DNA from: Atlantibacter subterraneus
Lineage (GTDB): Bacteria; Pseudomonadota; Gammaproteobacteria; Enterobacterales; Enterobacteriaceae
NCBI RefSeq assembly: GCF_007570865.1
Contig: NZ_VLPS01000003.1
Coordinates: forward strand, 434,001-498,000
DNA length: 64,000 bases
Direction: 5' to 3'
Shown: positions 10,313 through 19,466 of the stretch, one piece after another
How positions within the stretch are numbered: the stretch's first letter is position 1
Layout of the letters: every line of letters starts with the position of its first letter
Program-made: the position numbers and the translations under genes
The notes under the pieces: generated by a model
Databases searched by the model: none
Seen by the model: only the letters and a program-made list of their open reading frames with translations
What the model was told of the DNA's origin: nothing

Positions 10313-10882
10313 TTAACTGCGGGTCAGGACGCGTCGCGCTTCATTGTAGCGCTTGTTCCAGTAGGGCTCATCCATGCTGGAAATCACAACGCCGCTGCTG
10401 GTAGACGCATGAACGAACTGGTTATTGCCGATATAGATACCGACGTGGCGGCCAGTTGAGCCTGCGCGGAACAGCACCAGATCGCCAGTGCGTAAGCCGT
10501 TGCGGGAAATATGTTTACCCATTTCCTGCTGTTCATAAGTTGAACGCGGCAGTTCTAAACCAAATTGTTCACGGAAGGTACGCTGCACAAAACCGGAGCA
10601 ATCAATGCCGCTACGGGTGCTGCCGCCGAGGCGATAGCGCACGCCTTTCCAGCTTGCGTACTGGTCCATTAAGCGCGATTTGATATCGACTGTACGGACC
10701 ATCTGTTCAAATTCATCCTGAGAGGCTTGCAGTAAAAAACTATCGTTACTGCCAACTGCATGCGTCTCAGAATGCACGTTCTTTGCGGTGTTGGTGGAGC
10801 TACAAGCTGAAAGCAGTACCGCAACTGCAATCGCAGGGATTACCCGCAAGAAATATCTCACAATCGGTTGAGATGTGACCAT
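10313..10882 (-). CDS. mepS: Murein DD-endopeptidase MepS (lipoprotein, NlpC/P60)
   Basis: A 189-aa lipoprotein. The signal peptide ends in the lipobox LLSAC, so Cys27 becomes lipidated. The NlpC/P60 domain carries Cys95 (IDCSGFVQ), His146 (RHVGIYIG) and His158 (FVHAST) as the catalytic set. The enzyme cuts D-Ala-mDAP cross-links so that peptidoglycan can expand, and in E. coli it is degraded by the NlpI-Prc system. The sequence is almost identical to E. coli Spr/MepS. It is monocistronic, with a terminator at 10241-10268. Confidence 0.97.
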   Translation of the reverse strand: MVTSQPIVRYFLRVIPAIAVAVLLSACSSTNTAKNVHSETHAVGSNDSFLLQASQDEFEQMVRTVDIKSRLMDQYASWKGVRYRLGGSTRSGIDCSGFVQRTFREQFGLELPRSTYEQQEMGKHISRNGLRTGDLVLFRAGSTGRHVGIYIGNNQFVHASTSSGVVISSMDEPYWNKRYNEARRVLTRS

Positions 10883-11245
10883 GTTGTTTATTTTCCCTTG
10901 AAGTCCTTAACGACAAATATCGTTATAAAAAATGCCAAACGTGACGAGACTAATTAGCGAGGCGGGATGAGACAATTCCGGATGTGCAAAAATGTGGATT
11001 AACGCACACTAAGATTACTCATGAGCCACTATTTAACCGTTTGCCAACAAAGCGAAATCGAGAGTACCCGATCGAAACACGCATGGCGAGAGCTTTTATC
11101 CGATTTTTTATAAGAAATTGTGATGTTAAAAAACAAAAATTATATTTAAACAATTACGCAACATTTGTGCGTTAAAAATAAGCAACCATTTCATTTTCAT
11201 GACAAATTTGGTGTTTAGTATTTAAGCTAAATTTCGTTGTGCAAT
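10883..11245. other. AT-rich intergenic region upstream of mepS
   Basis: About 360 bases between the mepS start and the lpxT terminator, markedly AT-rich. It must contain the mepS promoter. A 63-codon open frame on the plus strand (10984-11175) has no ribosome site and no recognisable product. I see no RNA gene. Confidence 0.5.
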
Positions 11246-11280
11246 AAAAAAACGCCAGACGCTGAAGCAGCAAATGGCGG
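11246..11280 (-). terminator. Rho-independent terminator after lpxT
   Basis: On the minus strand CGCCA and TGGCG close an outer stem around an inner GCTG/CAGC pair, followed immediately by seven T residues. It begins 18 nt past the lpxT stop. Confidence 0.75.
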
Positions 11281-11297
11281 TTTATTTTGTGAACAAT

Positions 11298-12023
11298 TTA
11301 CTGAATATTCGGACTCTGTTTATTCTTACCGGGTAAATAATAGTTCAGCTGCGTGATTATTTTGTCGCTTAGCGGCGTTAATAGCACCCATGGAAGCCCT
11401 ACTAAAATTACGGATAACGAACCTACGAATATATCGGTAAACCAGTGCGCGCCTATCATCATTCGCGGCAGGGAAAAAACCACAAAAATAACCAGGGAAA
11501 TAGCAAAGGCCCGCACGCCGAAATAGCGCAGCATAAATCCGCAAAAGATCATCAGCATCATCCCATGATCGCCCGGGAAACTGTCCTTCGAGGCGTCTTT
11601 GGTGGGAATGTTGAGCAACTCGCTCACCCGATGGATATCGGTAAAAAATAGCGTCGGGCTGTGACGCTGCACCGGCAGCCGTTGGCCAATCTGGTTCAGC
11701 ACAACCGCCGTCAGCAACATCACCACACCCATTATGACGATCTGGCGACGGCCATACGGCGTCTGCTTCAGCCAGTACGACAGCATCAGCAGCCCCATCG
11801 CCACCAGCGAAAACCCGTCAAAGGCGCGGTTATTAGTAATCGCCACCAGCCACAAAAACGCGCGATTCTCTACCAGCAGGTTATTGAAATAATGGAATAT
11901 CCCGGAATCAATGGGGAACCAGAATCCGTGGTTCGCCGGCAGCATCCACGAAAAAAACAGCGCAAGGCCGGCAATATTCATTAGCACAATAAGAGGAAGA
12001 CGCGTTTTCATGATCTTTATCAC
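11298..12023 (-). CDS. lpxT: Kdo2-lipid A phosphotransferase LpxT
   Basis: A membrane protein of 237-241 aa from the PAP2 phosphatase superfamily. The motifs KDASKDSFPGDHG and GAHWFTDIFVG are the conserved PAP2 residues. LpxT moves a phosphate from undecaprenyl diphosphate to lipid A 1-phosphate on the periplasmic face of the inner membrane. Two in-frame ATGs (12023 and 12011) are possible; the longer one is listed. It follows zigA and precedes mepS, as in K-12. Confidence 0.93.
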   Translation of the reverse strand: MIKIMKTRLPLIVLMNIAGLALFFSWMLPANHGFWFPIDSGIFHYFNNLLVENRAFLWLVAITNNRAFDGFSLVAMGLLMLSYWLKQTPYGRRQIVIMGVVMLLTAVVLNQIGQRLPVQRHSPTLFFTDIHRVSELLNIPTKDASKDSFPGDHGMMLMIFCGFMLRYFGVRAFAISLVIFVVFSLPRMMIGAHWFTDIFVGSLSVILVGLPWVLLTPLSDKIITQLNYYLPGKNKQSPNIQ

Positions 12024-12057
12024 AGTCTGAGATTACACCCAGGCAACGTTAGTCGGA

Positions 12058-13035
12058 CTAACTTAAACGAATCTTCAACAAACTGGATTGCAGGGCATTC
12101 CAGTCGGCCAGATCGTTGTGAATAAGCTCGATGCGGCTGTCCGGCGGCGCGACGTTTTGGGTTTCGATATGTAAATCCAGGCTCTGACGGTTTATTCGCA
12201 CCAGCCCCTCCGGAATACGCATCACGCCCTTGACCCGGTCTACCGGTGCCAGCCGCGCCCATTCCAGCAGGCCGATGGTGTCAAACACCGTTTCGCTGTC
12301 AAAAATCCAGCCGCAAGCGTGATAGCCCTGGCCCTGATTAAGGTTACGCCGCCAGCGCTGGTGGCTGGCTAAATTCAACGCCGCTAAACCGCGCGATGAC
12401 GGATGAGCATGGCTGTGTTCCGGGCTGGAGGGCAGTTCGCGGGTGTTATGGCGCGGCGCATCAAGCAGCACGTTGTCAATCTGCCCCTGGGTAGCGACCA
12501 CGATCTGGCGGTTATCGCCGTGGCTTGCCTGCCACTGTTCCAGCGCCTTCAGCGCGGCGTCGTCGGCGCGGTCCTGCTTATTGGCGATAATAATGTCGGC
12601 GGAGGCCAGCTGATCGCGGAAGTTATCATTATTGATGTATTGCGGTTCCAACAGCTGACGGGCATCCAGCAGGCATAGCGTGGCACGCAGGTCAATCCAC
12701 GGCTCGTAAACCGGCGCGGTCAGGATATCGAGGATCTGTTTAGGGTGCCCCAGCCCGGTGGGTTCAATCAACAGCCGGTCGGGTTTACCCTGGCGCAGCA
12801 GGGTATTGAGGCCGACCTGCATCGGCAACCCGTTCACGCAGCACATGCAGCCTCCGGGGATCTCTTTCAGCAACGCGCCGCTATCGGCCAGCAGCGCGCC
12901 GTCAATGCCCACTTCGCCAAATTCATTCACCAGCACCGCCCATTTCTCGGCGGGATCTTTATTGGCTAACAGATGAAGAATAGTGGTGGTTTTACCACTG
13001 CCGAGAAAGCCGGTAATGAGGTTGGTTTTGGTCAC
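12058..13035 (-). CDS. yeiR: Zinc-binding GTPase ZigA/YeiR (COG0523)
   Basis: A 325-aa G3E-family metallochaperone-type GTPase. Walker A GFLGSGKTT lies at residues 9-17 and the hallmark CxCC metal motif at Cys63, Cys65 and Cys66 (GGCMCCVNG). A histidine stretch (SHAHP) follows in the middle. E. coli YeiR binds zinc and has zinc-stimulated GTPase activity. The C-terminal CobW_C domain (CGWIFDSETVF) is intact. No Zur-like site was identified upstream. It lies between lpxT and yeiQ. Confidence 0.93.
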   Translation of the reverse strand: MTKTNLITGFLGSGKTTTILHLLANKDPAEKWAVLVNEFGEVGIDGALLADSGALLKEIPGGCMCCVNGLPMQVGLNTLLRQGKPDRLLIEPTGLGHPKQILDILTAPVYEPWIDLRATLCLLDARQLLEPQYINNDNFRDQLASADIIIANKQDRADDAALKALEQWQASHGDNRQIVVATQGQIDNVLLDAPRHNTRELPSSPEHSHAHPSSRGLAALNLASHQRWRRNLNQGQGYHACGWIFDSETVFDTIGLLEWARLAPVDRVKGVMRIPEGLVRINRQSLDLHIETQNVAPPDSRIELIHNDLADWNALQSSLLKIRLS

Positions 13036-13123
13036 GGATGACTCCTGGCGAATTTCTGTCGCAAAAAAGCGATAACAAAGTGTAGCCGGTCATCCTGGCG
13101 AAAAAAGACGGCAAAGAGAAGAG

Positions 13124-13143
13124 GGGGAGCAGATTTGCTCCCC
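13124..13143 (-). terminator. Hairpin terminator after yeiQ
   Basis: GGGGAGCA (13124-13131) and TGCTCCCC (13136-13143) form an 8-bp GC-rich stem with a 4-nt loop just past the yeiQ stop. The minus-strand tail is pyrimidine-rich (CTCTTCTCTTT) rather than pure U, so termination strength is uncertain. Confidence 0.55.
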
Positions 13144-13155
13144 GATGAAAGGCAA

Positions 13156-14622
13156 TTAACGACGCGCCAGACGCGCTACGGCGTCGCGCGCGCCGGTGCG
13201 GCACAGGTTGTGCCAGGCCGCTTTCAGGGTATGGATAAACACCGGGTTGACGGGAAGATCCTGACCGAAAATCTCTTTCAGGCTCAACAGCGCCTCCATG
13301 CGTTCGTCCTCGCTGCTTTTCTCGACCTGGGCACGGATTTTATCCACCAGCGGATCGCGGATATCAATCGGCTCGCCGCTGTCATCCACGCCGCTGACGT
13401 AGCGCATCCAGCCCGCCACGCCCAGCGCCAGTAATGACCAGTCGCCGCCGTTGGCCAGATGCCAGCGAATGCCGTCGAGCATACGCTGCGGCAGTTTCTG
13501 GCTACCATCCATCGCGATTTGCCAGGTCTGATGCTTCAGCGCCGGGTTGCTGAAGCGCTCGATCAGGCTGTCGGCATAGGCGGTTAAATCCACGCCGGTA
13601 ATACGCAGCGTCGGGGCCTGCTCATTGAGCATCAGCCTGCGGGCGGCGGTTTTGAAATTTTCGTCCCGCATGCAGTCCGAGATATGCTTATAGCCCGCCA
13701 GATAGCCCAGCCAGGCCAGGAACGAATGGCTGCCGTTGAGCATTCTCAGCTTCATCTGTTCCCAGGGCAGCACGTCATCGACCAGCTGAACGCCAACGGC
13801 ATCCCATTCCGGACGGCCAGCGACGAAATTATCTTCCACCACCCACTGGATAAACGGCTCGGCGCTGATGGCGCACGGATCCTCAACGCCCAGAATATCG
13901 CTGATCTCCTGCAGGGATTCCGGCGTGGCGGCGGGGACAATGCGGTCCACCATGGTAGCCGGGAAGGAAACGTGTTCTGCAATCCACTCCGCCAGTTCCG
14001 GCGAGCGCTTTTGCGCCATGCCGATCACCGCCTGGCGCACCACGTGGCCGTTTTCAGGAATGTTATCGCATGACAGCACGGTAAAAGGGCTCACCCCGCG
14101 CGCCTGGCGTCGCGCCAGTGCTTCCACCAACAGACCCGGCGCGGAATGCGGGGCGTGTGGGTTTTCCAGATCGTGGATAATGCGTTCGTTGGTTGCATCA
14201 AGCTGCCCGCTGGCCGGGTCAATGCAGTAGCCCTTTTCGGTAATGGTCAGGGAAACAATCGCCACCTGCGGCTCGCAAAACTTCTCAATAATGGCTTCAA
14301 GGCCGTCCAGCCTGGCATTCAGGCATTCGTTAACCGCGCCAACCACAATGGCGGTATTTCCCTGCGCGCCTTTTTCCAGCACGGTAAACAGATGATCCTG
14401 CTCACGCAGCGCGCTCATCAGCTTATCGCCGCTGAACAGGCTGATTTCGCAAATCCCCCAGTCGCCGCCGTTTTTGCGCAGCACCCGGTCCGTCAGTAAC
14501 GCCTGGTGGGCGCGGTGAAACGCGCCGAAGCCGAGATGCACAATGCGGCTTTTTAGCGCGCTGCGGTCGTAATCCGGCGTCTGTACGTCGGGCGGAAGCG
14601 TTGCGGTGGCGAGGTTTTTCAT
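13156..14622 (-). CDS. yeiQ: Mannitol/fructuronate-type dehydrogenase YeiQ
   Basis: A 488-aa NAD-dependent oxidoreductase of the polyol (mannitol, altronate, fructuronate) dehydrogenase family. The N-terminal Rossmann segment (RIVHLGFGAFHRAHQA) and the C-terminal motif with KLRMLNGSHS are clear; the Lys there is the expected catalytic residue. The exact substrate is not established. The frame opens at 14646, but the ATG at 14622 gives exactly the E. coli length and aligns at MKNLATATLPP. It is probably expressed separately from efpL, because a terminator lies between them. Confidence 0.92.
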   Translation of the reverse strand: MKNLATATLPPDVQTPDYDRSALKSRIVHLGFGAFHRAHQALLTDRVLRKNGGDWGICEISLFSGDKLMSALREQDHLFTVLEKGAQGNTAIVVGAVNECLNARLDGLEAIIEKFCEPQVAIVSLTITEKGYCIDPASGQLDATNERIIHDLENPHAPHSAPGLLVEALARRQARGVSPFTVLSCDNIPENGHVVRQAVIGMAQKRSPELAEWIAEHVSFPATMVDRIVPAATPESLQEISDILGVEDPCAISAEPFIQWVVEDNFVAGRPEWDAVGVQLVDDVLPWEQMKLRMLNGSHSFLAWLGYLAGYKHISDCMRDENFKTAARRLMLNEQAPTLRITGVDLTAYADSLIERFSNPALKHQTWQIAMDGSQKLPQRMLDGIRWHLANGGDWSLLALGVAGWMRYVSGVDDSGEPIDIRDPLVDKIRAQVEKSSEDERMEALLSLKEIFGQDLPVNPVFIHTLKAAWHNLCRTGARDAVARLARR

Positions 14623-14834
14623 TGTTTGCTTTACCTGATTAACCATTAATTAACATCATCAGTGTAAAGTTATACGACAGCAATGTGAATTGGTGTGCCG
14701 GGATAATCTGTAGATTGTGAAGGGGATCATGCAATGATGCCAGGTGGCGGTAAAATAAGGCGGGATGCGCTCGCTAATTGGTATAACAACTTTTGGCGAA
14801 AAATGCAGGCTAAATCGATTTAATAACGGGGTAA

Positions 14835-14860
14835 TAACAAACAGGGGCATCGCTGCCCCT
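14835..14860 (-). terminator. Rho-independent terminator after efpL
   Basis: AGGGGCA (14843-14849) and TGCCCCT (14854-14860) form a 7-bp stem with a 4-nt loop. On the minus strand the stem is followed by the U-rich GTTTGTTATT. It lies 11 nt beyond the efpL stop. Confidence 0.75.
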
Positions 14861-14870
14861 GAATGATTAA

Positions 14871-15443
14871 TTAATCGGCACGGCCCATATAGCGGCGTTC
14901 CGGAATGTGAACGCGGATTTTATCGCCGTTGCTCAGGTATTCCGGCACCTGAATCACCAGGCCGGTGGACAGTTTGGCTGGCTTGGTGCGGGCGCTGGCG
15001 GAGGCACCTTTAATTCCCGGAGAGGTTTCCACGATTTCCAGATCCACCGTCTGCGGCAGTTCCAGCGCCAGCAGCTGTTCGTCCCAGGTCAGCACCTGCA
15101 TATCCGGCATACCGCCTTCAGGAATGAACAGCAGCTCGTCTTCAATCTGCTCTTTGTTGAAGATAAACGGCGTGTAGTCTTCCGCATCCATAAACACATA
15201 TTCGTTGCCGTCAACGTAAGAGAAATTCACAAAGCGGCGGGTCAGGCTGACGGTATCCACGATATCATCGCCCTTGAAGCGTTCTTCCACTTTCAGGCCG
15301 GTGCGCACATCGGAGAAGCGCATTTTGTACAGCGTGGCGGCGCCACGGGCGCTCGGCGCCTGGATATCAATGTCTTTCACCAACAGCAACTTGCCGTTGT
15401 AATTGAGAACCATACCTTTCTTTATTTCGTTTGCTCTTGGCAT
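14871..15443 (-). CDS. efpL: Elongation factor P-like protein EfpL (YeiP)
   Basis: A 190-aa EF-P paralogue with the three usual domains: a KOW-like N-terminal domain, then two OB folds. Its loop tip carries Arg33 ([10 protein letters not shown]) instead of the modifiable Lys34 of EF-P, which is the mark of EfpL. EfpL relieves ribosome stalling at a set of proline-containing motifs and has been linked to metabolic state. Length and sequence equal those of E. coli YeiP. An AGGA ribosome site precedes the ATG. Confidence 0.95.
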   Translation of the reverse strand: MPRANEIKKGMVLNYNGKLLLVKDIDIQAPSARGAATLYKMRFSDVRTGLKVEERFKGDDIVDTVSLTRRFVNFSYVDGNEYVFMDAEDYTPFIFNKEQIEDELLFIPEGGMPDMQVLTWDEQLLALELPQTVDLEIVETSPGIKGASASARTKPAKLSTGLVIQVPEYLSNGDKIRVHIPERRYMGRAD

Positions 15444-15598
15444 TGGGAAAATCCTGTTAATAGGGTCTTATAAAAGATCGCGTCAAACTACTCGTGGCTT
15501 GCGGTTGTGGCAAGCGGATTTGTATTTGCTGTAAAAGTCATAGTGCCCGGGGCGGTGGCCTGTTAAAGTCGCCGCTCGATACTTACCCGGAGCCCAGA

Positions 15599-15853
15599 AT
15601 GGAATGCCGCCCAGATTGCGGCGCATGCTGTACCGCGCCCTCTATCTCCACCCCCATTCCGGGTATGCCGCAGGGCAAACCGGCTAATACCCCTTGCGTG
15701 CAGCTTGATGAACATCAGCGCTGCAAAATCTTCCTGTCGCCGCTGCGCCCGGCGGTTTGCGCGGGGCTAAAGCCGTCGCGGGAGATGTGCGGCGACGCGC
15801 GCCCTCAGGCGATGCAGTACCTTATCTGGCTGGAGGCGCAGACCGCGCCCTAA
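15599..15853 (+). CDS. yeiW: Small cysteine-cluster protein YeiW (YkgJ/UPF0153 family)
   Basis: An 84-aa protein with six cysteines, beginning [15 protein letters not shown] and containing RCKIF and RPAVCAGL. This is the zinc/iron-chelating YkgJ family; the role is unknown. The frame is open from 15494, but the ATG at 15599 aligns with the family start and has GGAG 7 nt upstream. It converges on setB with a 4-nt overlap of the two stop regions. Confidence 0.88.
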   Translation: MECRPDCGACCTAPSISTPIPGMPQGKPANTPCVQLDEHQRCKIFLSPLRPAVCAGLKPSREMCGDARPQAMQYLIWLEAQTAP

Positions 15854-17031
15854 ACGTCCTTAATCCGCAGCAGGCACCACAGCGTCAGCACGATCATCGC
15901 CAGCCCGACGTAAAACACGCTGTGATAATTCCAGATTTCCGCAATGATCCCGGCCATCGACCCGGCAATAATCCAGCCGACGCGGGTGGTATTAGTATAA
16001 AGCGTGGTGGCGGACCCCGCCTGACCGGGCATTAAATCCTGGAAATAGAGCATCCCGATACCCGCCAGAATCCCAATATAGATGGCGTTCAGCAGCTGCA
16101 TCCCCAGTAGCACAATAGGGTGGTGGAAGGTCAGCATGCCGATATAGAACAGCAGCCCGGCGACGGTGGCGATGCGCATCAGGAAGCGCTTGCCGCAGCG
16201 TTTGGCGTAGTAACCGGCAATCAGCATGGTCGGGATTTCCAGCCCGGCCGCCGTGCCCATCATGATGCCCGCCAGCTTTTCCGGGTAGTGCAGCTCGTTA
16301 ATGATGTAGAGCGGCATATTGATGATATACAGGCTGTTGGTGCCCCACATCAGGGTACAGGCGGCGAACAGCAGCAGGGCGTCCCGGCGGTTACTGCGCG
16401 GCGCTTCGAGTTTGGCACTTACCGGCACCGGCGTTTTACGCATCGACGGCAGTAACAACCAGACTATCGCCCCGCACAGCACATAGGCGAACGCCGCGCT
16501 GATGTACATCACGTCAAAACCGAACCCCATGGCCAGCGCGTAAGCGATCGGCGGGCCAATCACCCACGCCAGCGACACCTGGGCGCGCAGAATCGAACTG
16601 AACATCACCGCTTCGCGCCCTGTCTTATCGGCATGTTCCCGGGCGAGGGCAAACATCTGCGGGTTGGCCGTTGAGCCAAAGCTGCTCAGGAACACCCCAA
16701 TAAACAGCAGCACAAAATAATTTCGGTTCCAGGCGAACAGTAGGCTGGCGAGCGCGCCCAGCAGGCAGCAGGCAAAGATCAGCGTTTTGCGGTCGCCTTT
16801 TTTATCTGAATGCCCCGCCAGGAACTGGCTCACCATAATGCCGATGATGGCGCTGCCGCTAAAGAAGAACCCGACCATCGCCGGACGGGCGTGAACTTCG
16901 GTGGTGAGAAACAGGCTCAGCGTCGGCGTTTGCAATGCGCCAGCAATTCCGGTCAAAAAGGCCACAATTAAGAAAGACGCGGACGTGATATCAAACGTGC
17001 GTGGGGGGAGTGCGGTGGTGTTGTTAGACAT
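15850..17031 (-). CDS. setB: Sugar efflux MFS transporter SetB
   Basis: A 393-aa, 12-helix MFS protein of the sugar efflux transporter (SET) family, the same length as E. coli SetB. Recognisable segments include [12 protein letters not shown] in the helix 2-3 loop and the conserved ending WCLLRIKDV. SetB exports lactose and glucose analogues and has been reported to interact with MreB. It is divergent from fruBKA across a 350-bp regulatory region. Confidence 0.94.
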   Translation of the reverse strand: MSNNTTALPPRTFDITSASFLIVAFLTGIAGALQTPTLSLFLTTEVHARPAMVGFFFSGSAIIGIMVSQFLAGHSDKKGDRKTLIFACCLLGALASLLFAWNRNYFVLLFIGVFLSSFGSTANPQMFALAREHADKTGREAVMFSSILRAQVSLAWVIGPPIAYALAMGFGFDVMYISAAFAYVLCGAIVWLLLPSMRKTPVPVSAKLEAPRSNRRDALLLFAACTLMWGTNSLYIINMPLYIINELHYPEKLAGIMMGTAAGLEIPTMLIAGYYAKRCGKRFLMRIATVAGLLFYIGMLTFHHPIVLLGMQLLNAIYIGILAGIGMLYFQDLMPGQAGSATTLYTNTTRVGWIIAGSMAGIIAEIWNYHSVFYVGLAMIVLTLWCLLRIKDV

Positions 17032-17280
17032 GTTGGAGGTTCAGGTTTGAAGAAGGTGCGCAGTTTACGCTCAGCGGCAGCAAATAAACAGGGTGTCAGG
17101 TCAATTCCCTGCGTTTTTGAACCGCGGTTTCAGTGCTGAACAGGTGCTGAAGGTTGGCTGAAGCAGCCAAATTAATTTCAGCTAAGTTCAGTTTTTATGC
17201 GCTGAAGTGTGCGGAAACTCAAAAATCTGACATCCCGTTAACAACAAAACTTGCCAGTTTTGCCTGTTGCCTCCACACTC

Positions 17281-17296
17281 GCGAAACGTTTCAGCG
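17281..17296. promoter_or_regulatory. Cra (FruR) operator-like site, upstream copy
   Basis: GCGAAACGTTTCAGCG contains the palindrome GAAACGTTTC and matches the Cra consensus (GCTGAAWCGTTTCA-like). It lies 86 nt before fruB, where the E. coli fru promoter also has Cra operators. Confidence 0.72.
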
Positions 17297-17345
17297 TCGT
17301 CTTATTGGCTTGCCACATTGAGAGGGCGCATTTTTTCTCATGATG

Positions 17346-17360
17346 GCTGAAACGATTCAA
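17346..17360. promoter_or_regulatory. Cra (FruR) operator-like site, downstream copy
   Basis: GCTGAAACGATTCAA matches the Cra consensus (GCTGAAWCGWTTCA). It lies only 12 nt before the fruB ribosome site, so bound Cra would block the start of the transcript. Fructose 1-phosphate, produced by this operon's PTS, is the known Cra inducer. Confidence 0.75.
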
Positions 17361-17381
17361 TTTCAGCGAGCGAGGAGAGTT

Positions 17382-18515
17382 ATGTTCCAGTTATCTGTGC
17401 AAGATATACACCCTGGCGCCAGTGCCGGGAGCAAAGACGAGGCGATCCGGCAGGTTGCGGCAGCGCTGGCTCAGGCCGGCAACGTGGCTGACGGCTACGT
17501 CAACGGCATGTTGGCCCGCGAACTGCAAACGTCCACTTATTTAGGCAATGGTATTGCCATTCCTCACGGCACCACCGACACCCGCGATCAGGTGCTGAAA
17601 ACCGGCGTAAAAGTGTTTCAGTTCCCGCAGGGCATTGCGTGGGGCGAAGGGCAGACCGCGTATGTCGCCATCGGCATCGCCGCCAGCTCCGATGAACACC
17701 TTGGTTTACTGCGCCAGCTTACCCACGTGTTAAGCGATGACGACGTAGCTGAACAGCTGAAAAATGCCGCCAGCGCTGAAGAACTGCGCGCGCTGCTGAT
17801 GGGTGAAAAACAGCAGGCCTCTCTGAAACTCGACAACGACACCGTGCAACTGGACGTTGCCGCGGCAGATTTAACCACGCTGCAGGCGCTGAACGCGGGC
17901 CGCCTGAAAGCGGTCGGCGCGGTAGACAGCCGCTTCGTCAGCAATGTCATCAACGATACCCCGCTCAACCTCGGTCACGGCATCTGGCTGAACGACAGCG
18001 CGGAAGGCAACCTGGCGAGCGCGATCGCCGTCAGCCGTAGCGCGACGCCGTTTGAGCTTGACGGACAGCAGGTGGCGATGCTGTTAACTGTGGCTATGGC
18101 GGACAGCCAGCCGGTTAATGTGCTGAAGCGTGTAAGCGATTTGATTATTAACCAGAAAGCTGACCGTCTGGTGAACGCCGATGGCGTAACCCTGCTGGCG
18201 CTGCTGACCAGCGACGACGCGCCGCTGGACGACGTGCTGAGCGCGGAGTTCGTGGTGCGTAACGAACATGGTTTGCATGCCCGTCCGGGCACCGTACTGG
18301 TGAACACCGTCAAGCAATTCAATAGCGATATTACCGTCACCAACCTCGACGGCAGCGGTAAACCGGCTAACGCTCGCAGCCTGATGAAAGTGGTGGCGCT
18401 GGGCGTCAAGCAGGGCCACCGCCTGCGCTTCACCGCGCAGGGCGAAGATGCTGAACAGGCGCTGAAAGCGATTGGCGACGCCATCGCCGCCGGTCTTGGG
18501 GAGGGCGCAGCATGA
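17382..18515 (+). CDS. fruB: Fructose PTS fused EIIA-HPr (FPr) protein FruB
   Basis: A 377-aa fusion protein. The N-terminal EIIA-Fru domain has active His62 ([10 protein letters not shown]), a middle domain follows, and the C-terminal HPr-like domain has His299 in [11 protein letters not shown]. It carries phosphate from enzyme I to FruA. The frame extends to 17340, but the ATG at 17382 with GAGGAGAG just upstream aligns with the E. coli start. It is the first gene of fruBKA and overlaps fruK by 4 nt. Confidence 0.97.
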   Translation: MFQLSVQDIHPGASAGSKDEAIRQVAAALAQAGNVADGYVNGMLARELQTSTYLGNGIAIPHGTTDTRDQVLKTGVKVFQFPQGIAWGEGQTAYVAIGIAASSDEHLGLLRQLTHVLSDDDVAEQLKNAASAEELRALLMGEKQQASLKLDNDTVQLDVAAADLTTLQALNAGRLKAVGAVDSRFVSNVINDTPLNLGHGIWLNDSAEGNLASAIAVSRSATPFELDGQQVAMLLTVAMADSQPVNVLKRVSDLIINQKADRLVNADGVTLLALLTSDDAPLDDVLSAEFVVRNEHGLHARPGTVLVNTVKQFNSDITVTNLDGSGKPANARSLMKVVALGVKQGHRLRFTAQGEDAEQALKAIGDAIAAGLGEGAA

Positions 18516-19450
18516 GCAGACGCGTTGCCACCATTACCCTCAACCCGGCCTATGACCTGGTCGGCTACTGCGCAGACATCGAGCGCGGTGAAGTGAACCT
18601 GGTACGTACCACCGGGCTGCATGCGGCGGGCAAAGGGATTAACGTCGCCAAAGTGCTCAAAGATTTGGGTATCGACGTCACCGTGGGCGGGTTCCTCGGT
18701 AAAGACAACCAGGACGGCTTTCAGCAGTTGTTCAGCGAACTGGGCATCGCCAACCGTTTCCAGGTGGTTCAGGGCCGTACCCGTATCAACGTTAAGCTCA
18801 CCGAAAAAGACGGCGAAGTCACCGACTTCAATTTCTCGGGCTTTGAAGTGACCCCAGCCGACTGGGAGCGTTTCGTAAATGATTCCCTGAGCTGGCTGGG
18901 CCAGTTCGATATGGTGTGCGTCAGCGGCAGTTTGCCGTCCGGCGTCAGCCCGGAAGCGTTCACCGACTGGATGACCAAACTGCGCAGCCAGTGCCCGTGC
19001 ATTATTTTCGACAGCAGCCGCGAAGCGCTGGTAGCCGGGCTGAAAGCATCGCCGTGGCTGGTCAAACCCAACCGCCGCGAGCTGGAAATCTGGGCCGGTA
19101 AAAAGCTGCCGGAACTGAAAGACGTGATCGAAGCCGCTCACGCGCTGCGCGAGCAGGGCATTGCCCACGTGGTGATTTCTCTGGGTGCGGAAGGGGCGCT
19201 GTGGGTTAACGCCTCCGGTGAATGGATTGCCAGACCGCCGTCTTGCGAAGTCGTCAGCACGGTAGGTGCCGGGGATTCGATGGTTGGCGGCCTGATTTAC
19301 GGGCTGCTGATGCGCGAATCCAGCGAACACACATTACGTCTGGCGACCGCCGTGGCGGCGCTGGCCGTAAGCCAGAGCAACGTCGGTATCACCGACAGAC
19401 CCCAGTTGGCCGCAATGATGGCGCGCGTCGACCTCCAACCCTTTAACTGA
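18512..19450 (+). CDS. fruK: 1-phosphofructokinase FruK
   Basis: A 312-aa PfkB/ribokinase-family kinase that turns fructose 1-phosphate into fructose 1,6-bisphosphate. The N-terminal [12 protein letters not shown] and C-terminal [10 protein letters not shown] signatures (the latter with the catalytic Asp) are present. The start overlaps the fruB stop (ATGA). E. coli FruK is also 312 aa and has been reported to modulate Cra. fruA follows after 16 nt. Confidence 0.97.
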   Translation: MSRRVATITLNPAYDLVGYCADIERGEVNLVRTTGLHAAGKGINVAKVLKDLGIDVTVGGFLGKDNQDGFQQLFSELGIANRFQVVQGRTRINVKLTEKDGEVTDFNFSGFEVTPADWERFVNDSLSWLGQFDMVCVSGSLPSGVSPEAFTDWMTKLRSQCPCIIFDSSREALVAGLKASPWLVKPNRRELEIWAGKKLPELKDVIEAAHALREQGIAHVVISLGAEGALWVNASGEWIARPPSCEVVSTVGAGDSMVGGLIYGLLMRESSEHTLRLATAVAALAVSQSNVGITDRPQLAAMMARVDLQPFN

Positions 19451-19466
19451 CAGCAGGAGAGACATA

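Noticed and set aside
10984-11175. 63-codon open frame between lpxT and mepS
   Set aside because: Basic, low-complexity product, no Shine-Dalgarno, AT-rich intergenic DNA and no recalled homologue.
12020-12262. Open frame beyond the zigA stop as evidence of a frameshift
   Set aside because: zigA is full length with an intact C-terminal domain. The extra frame is an out-of-phase shadow.
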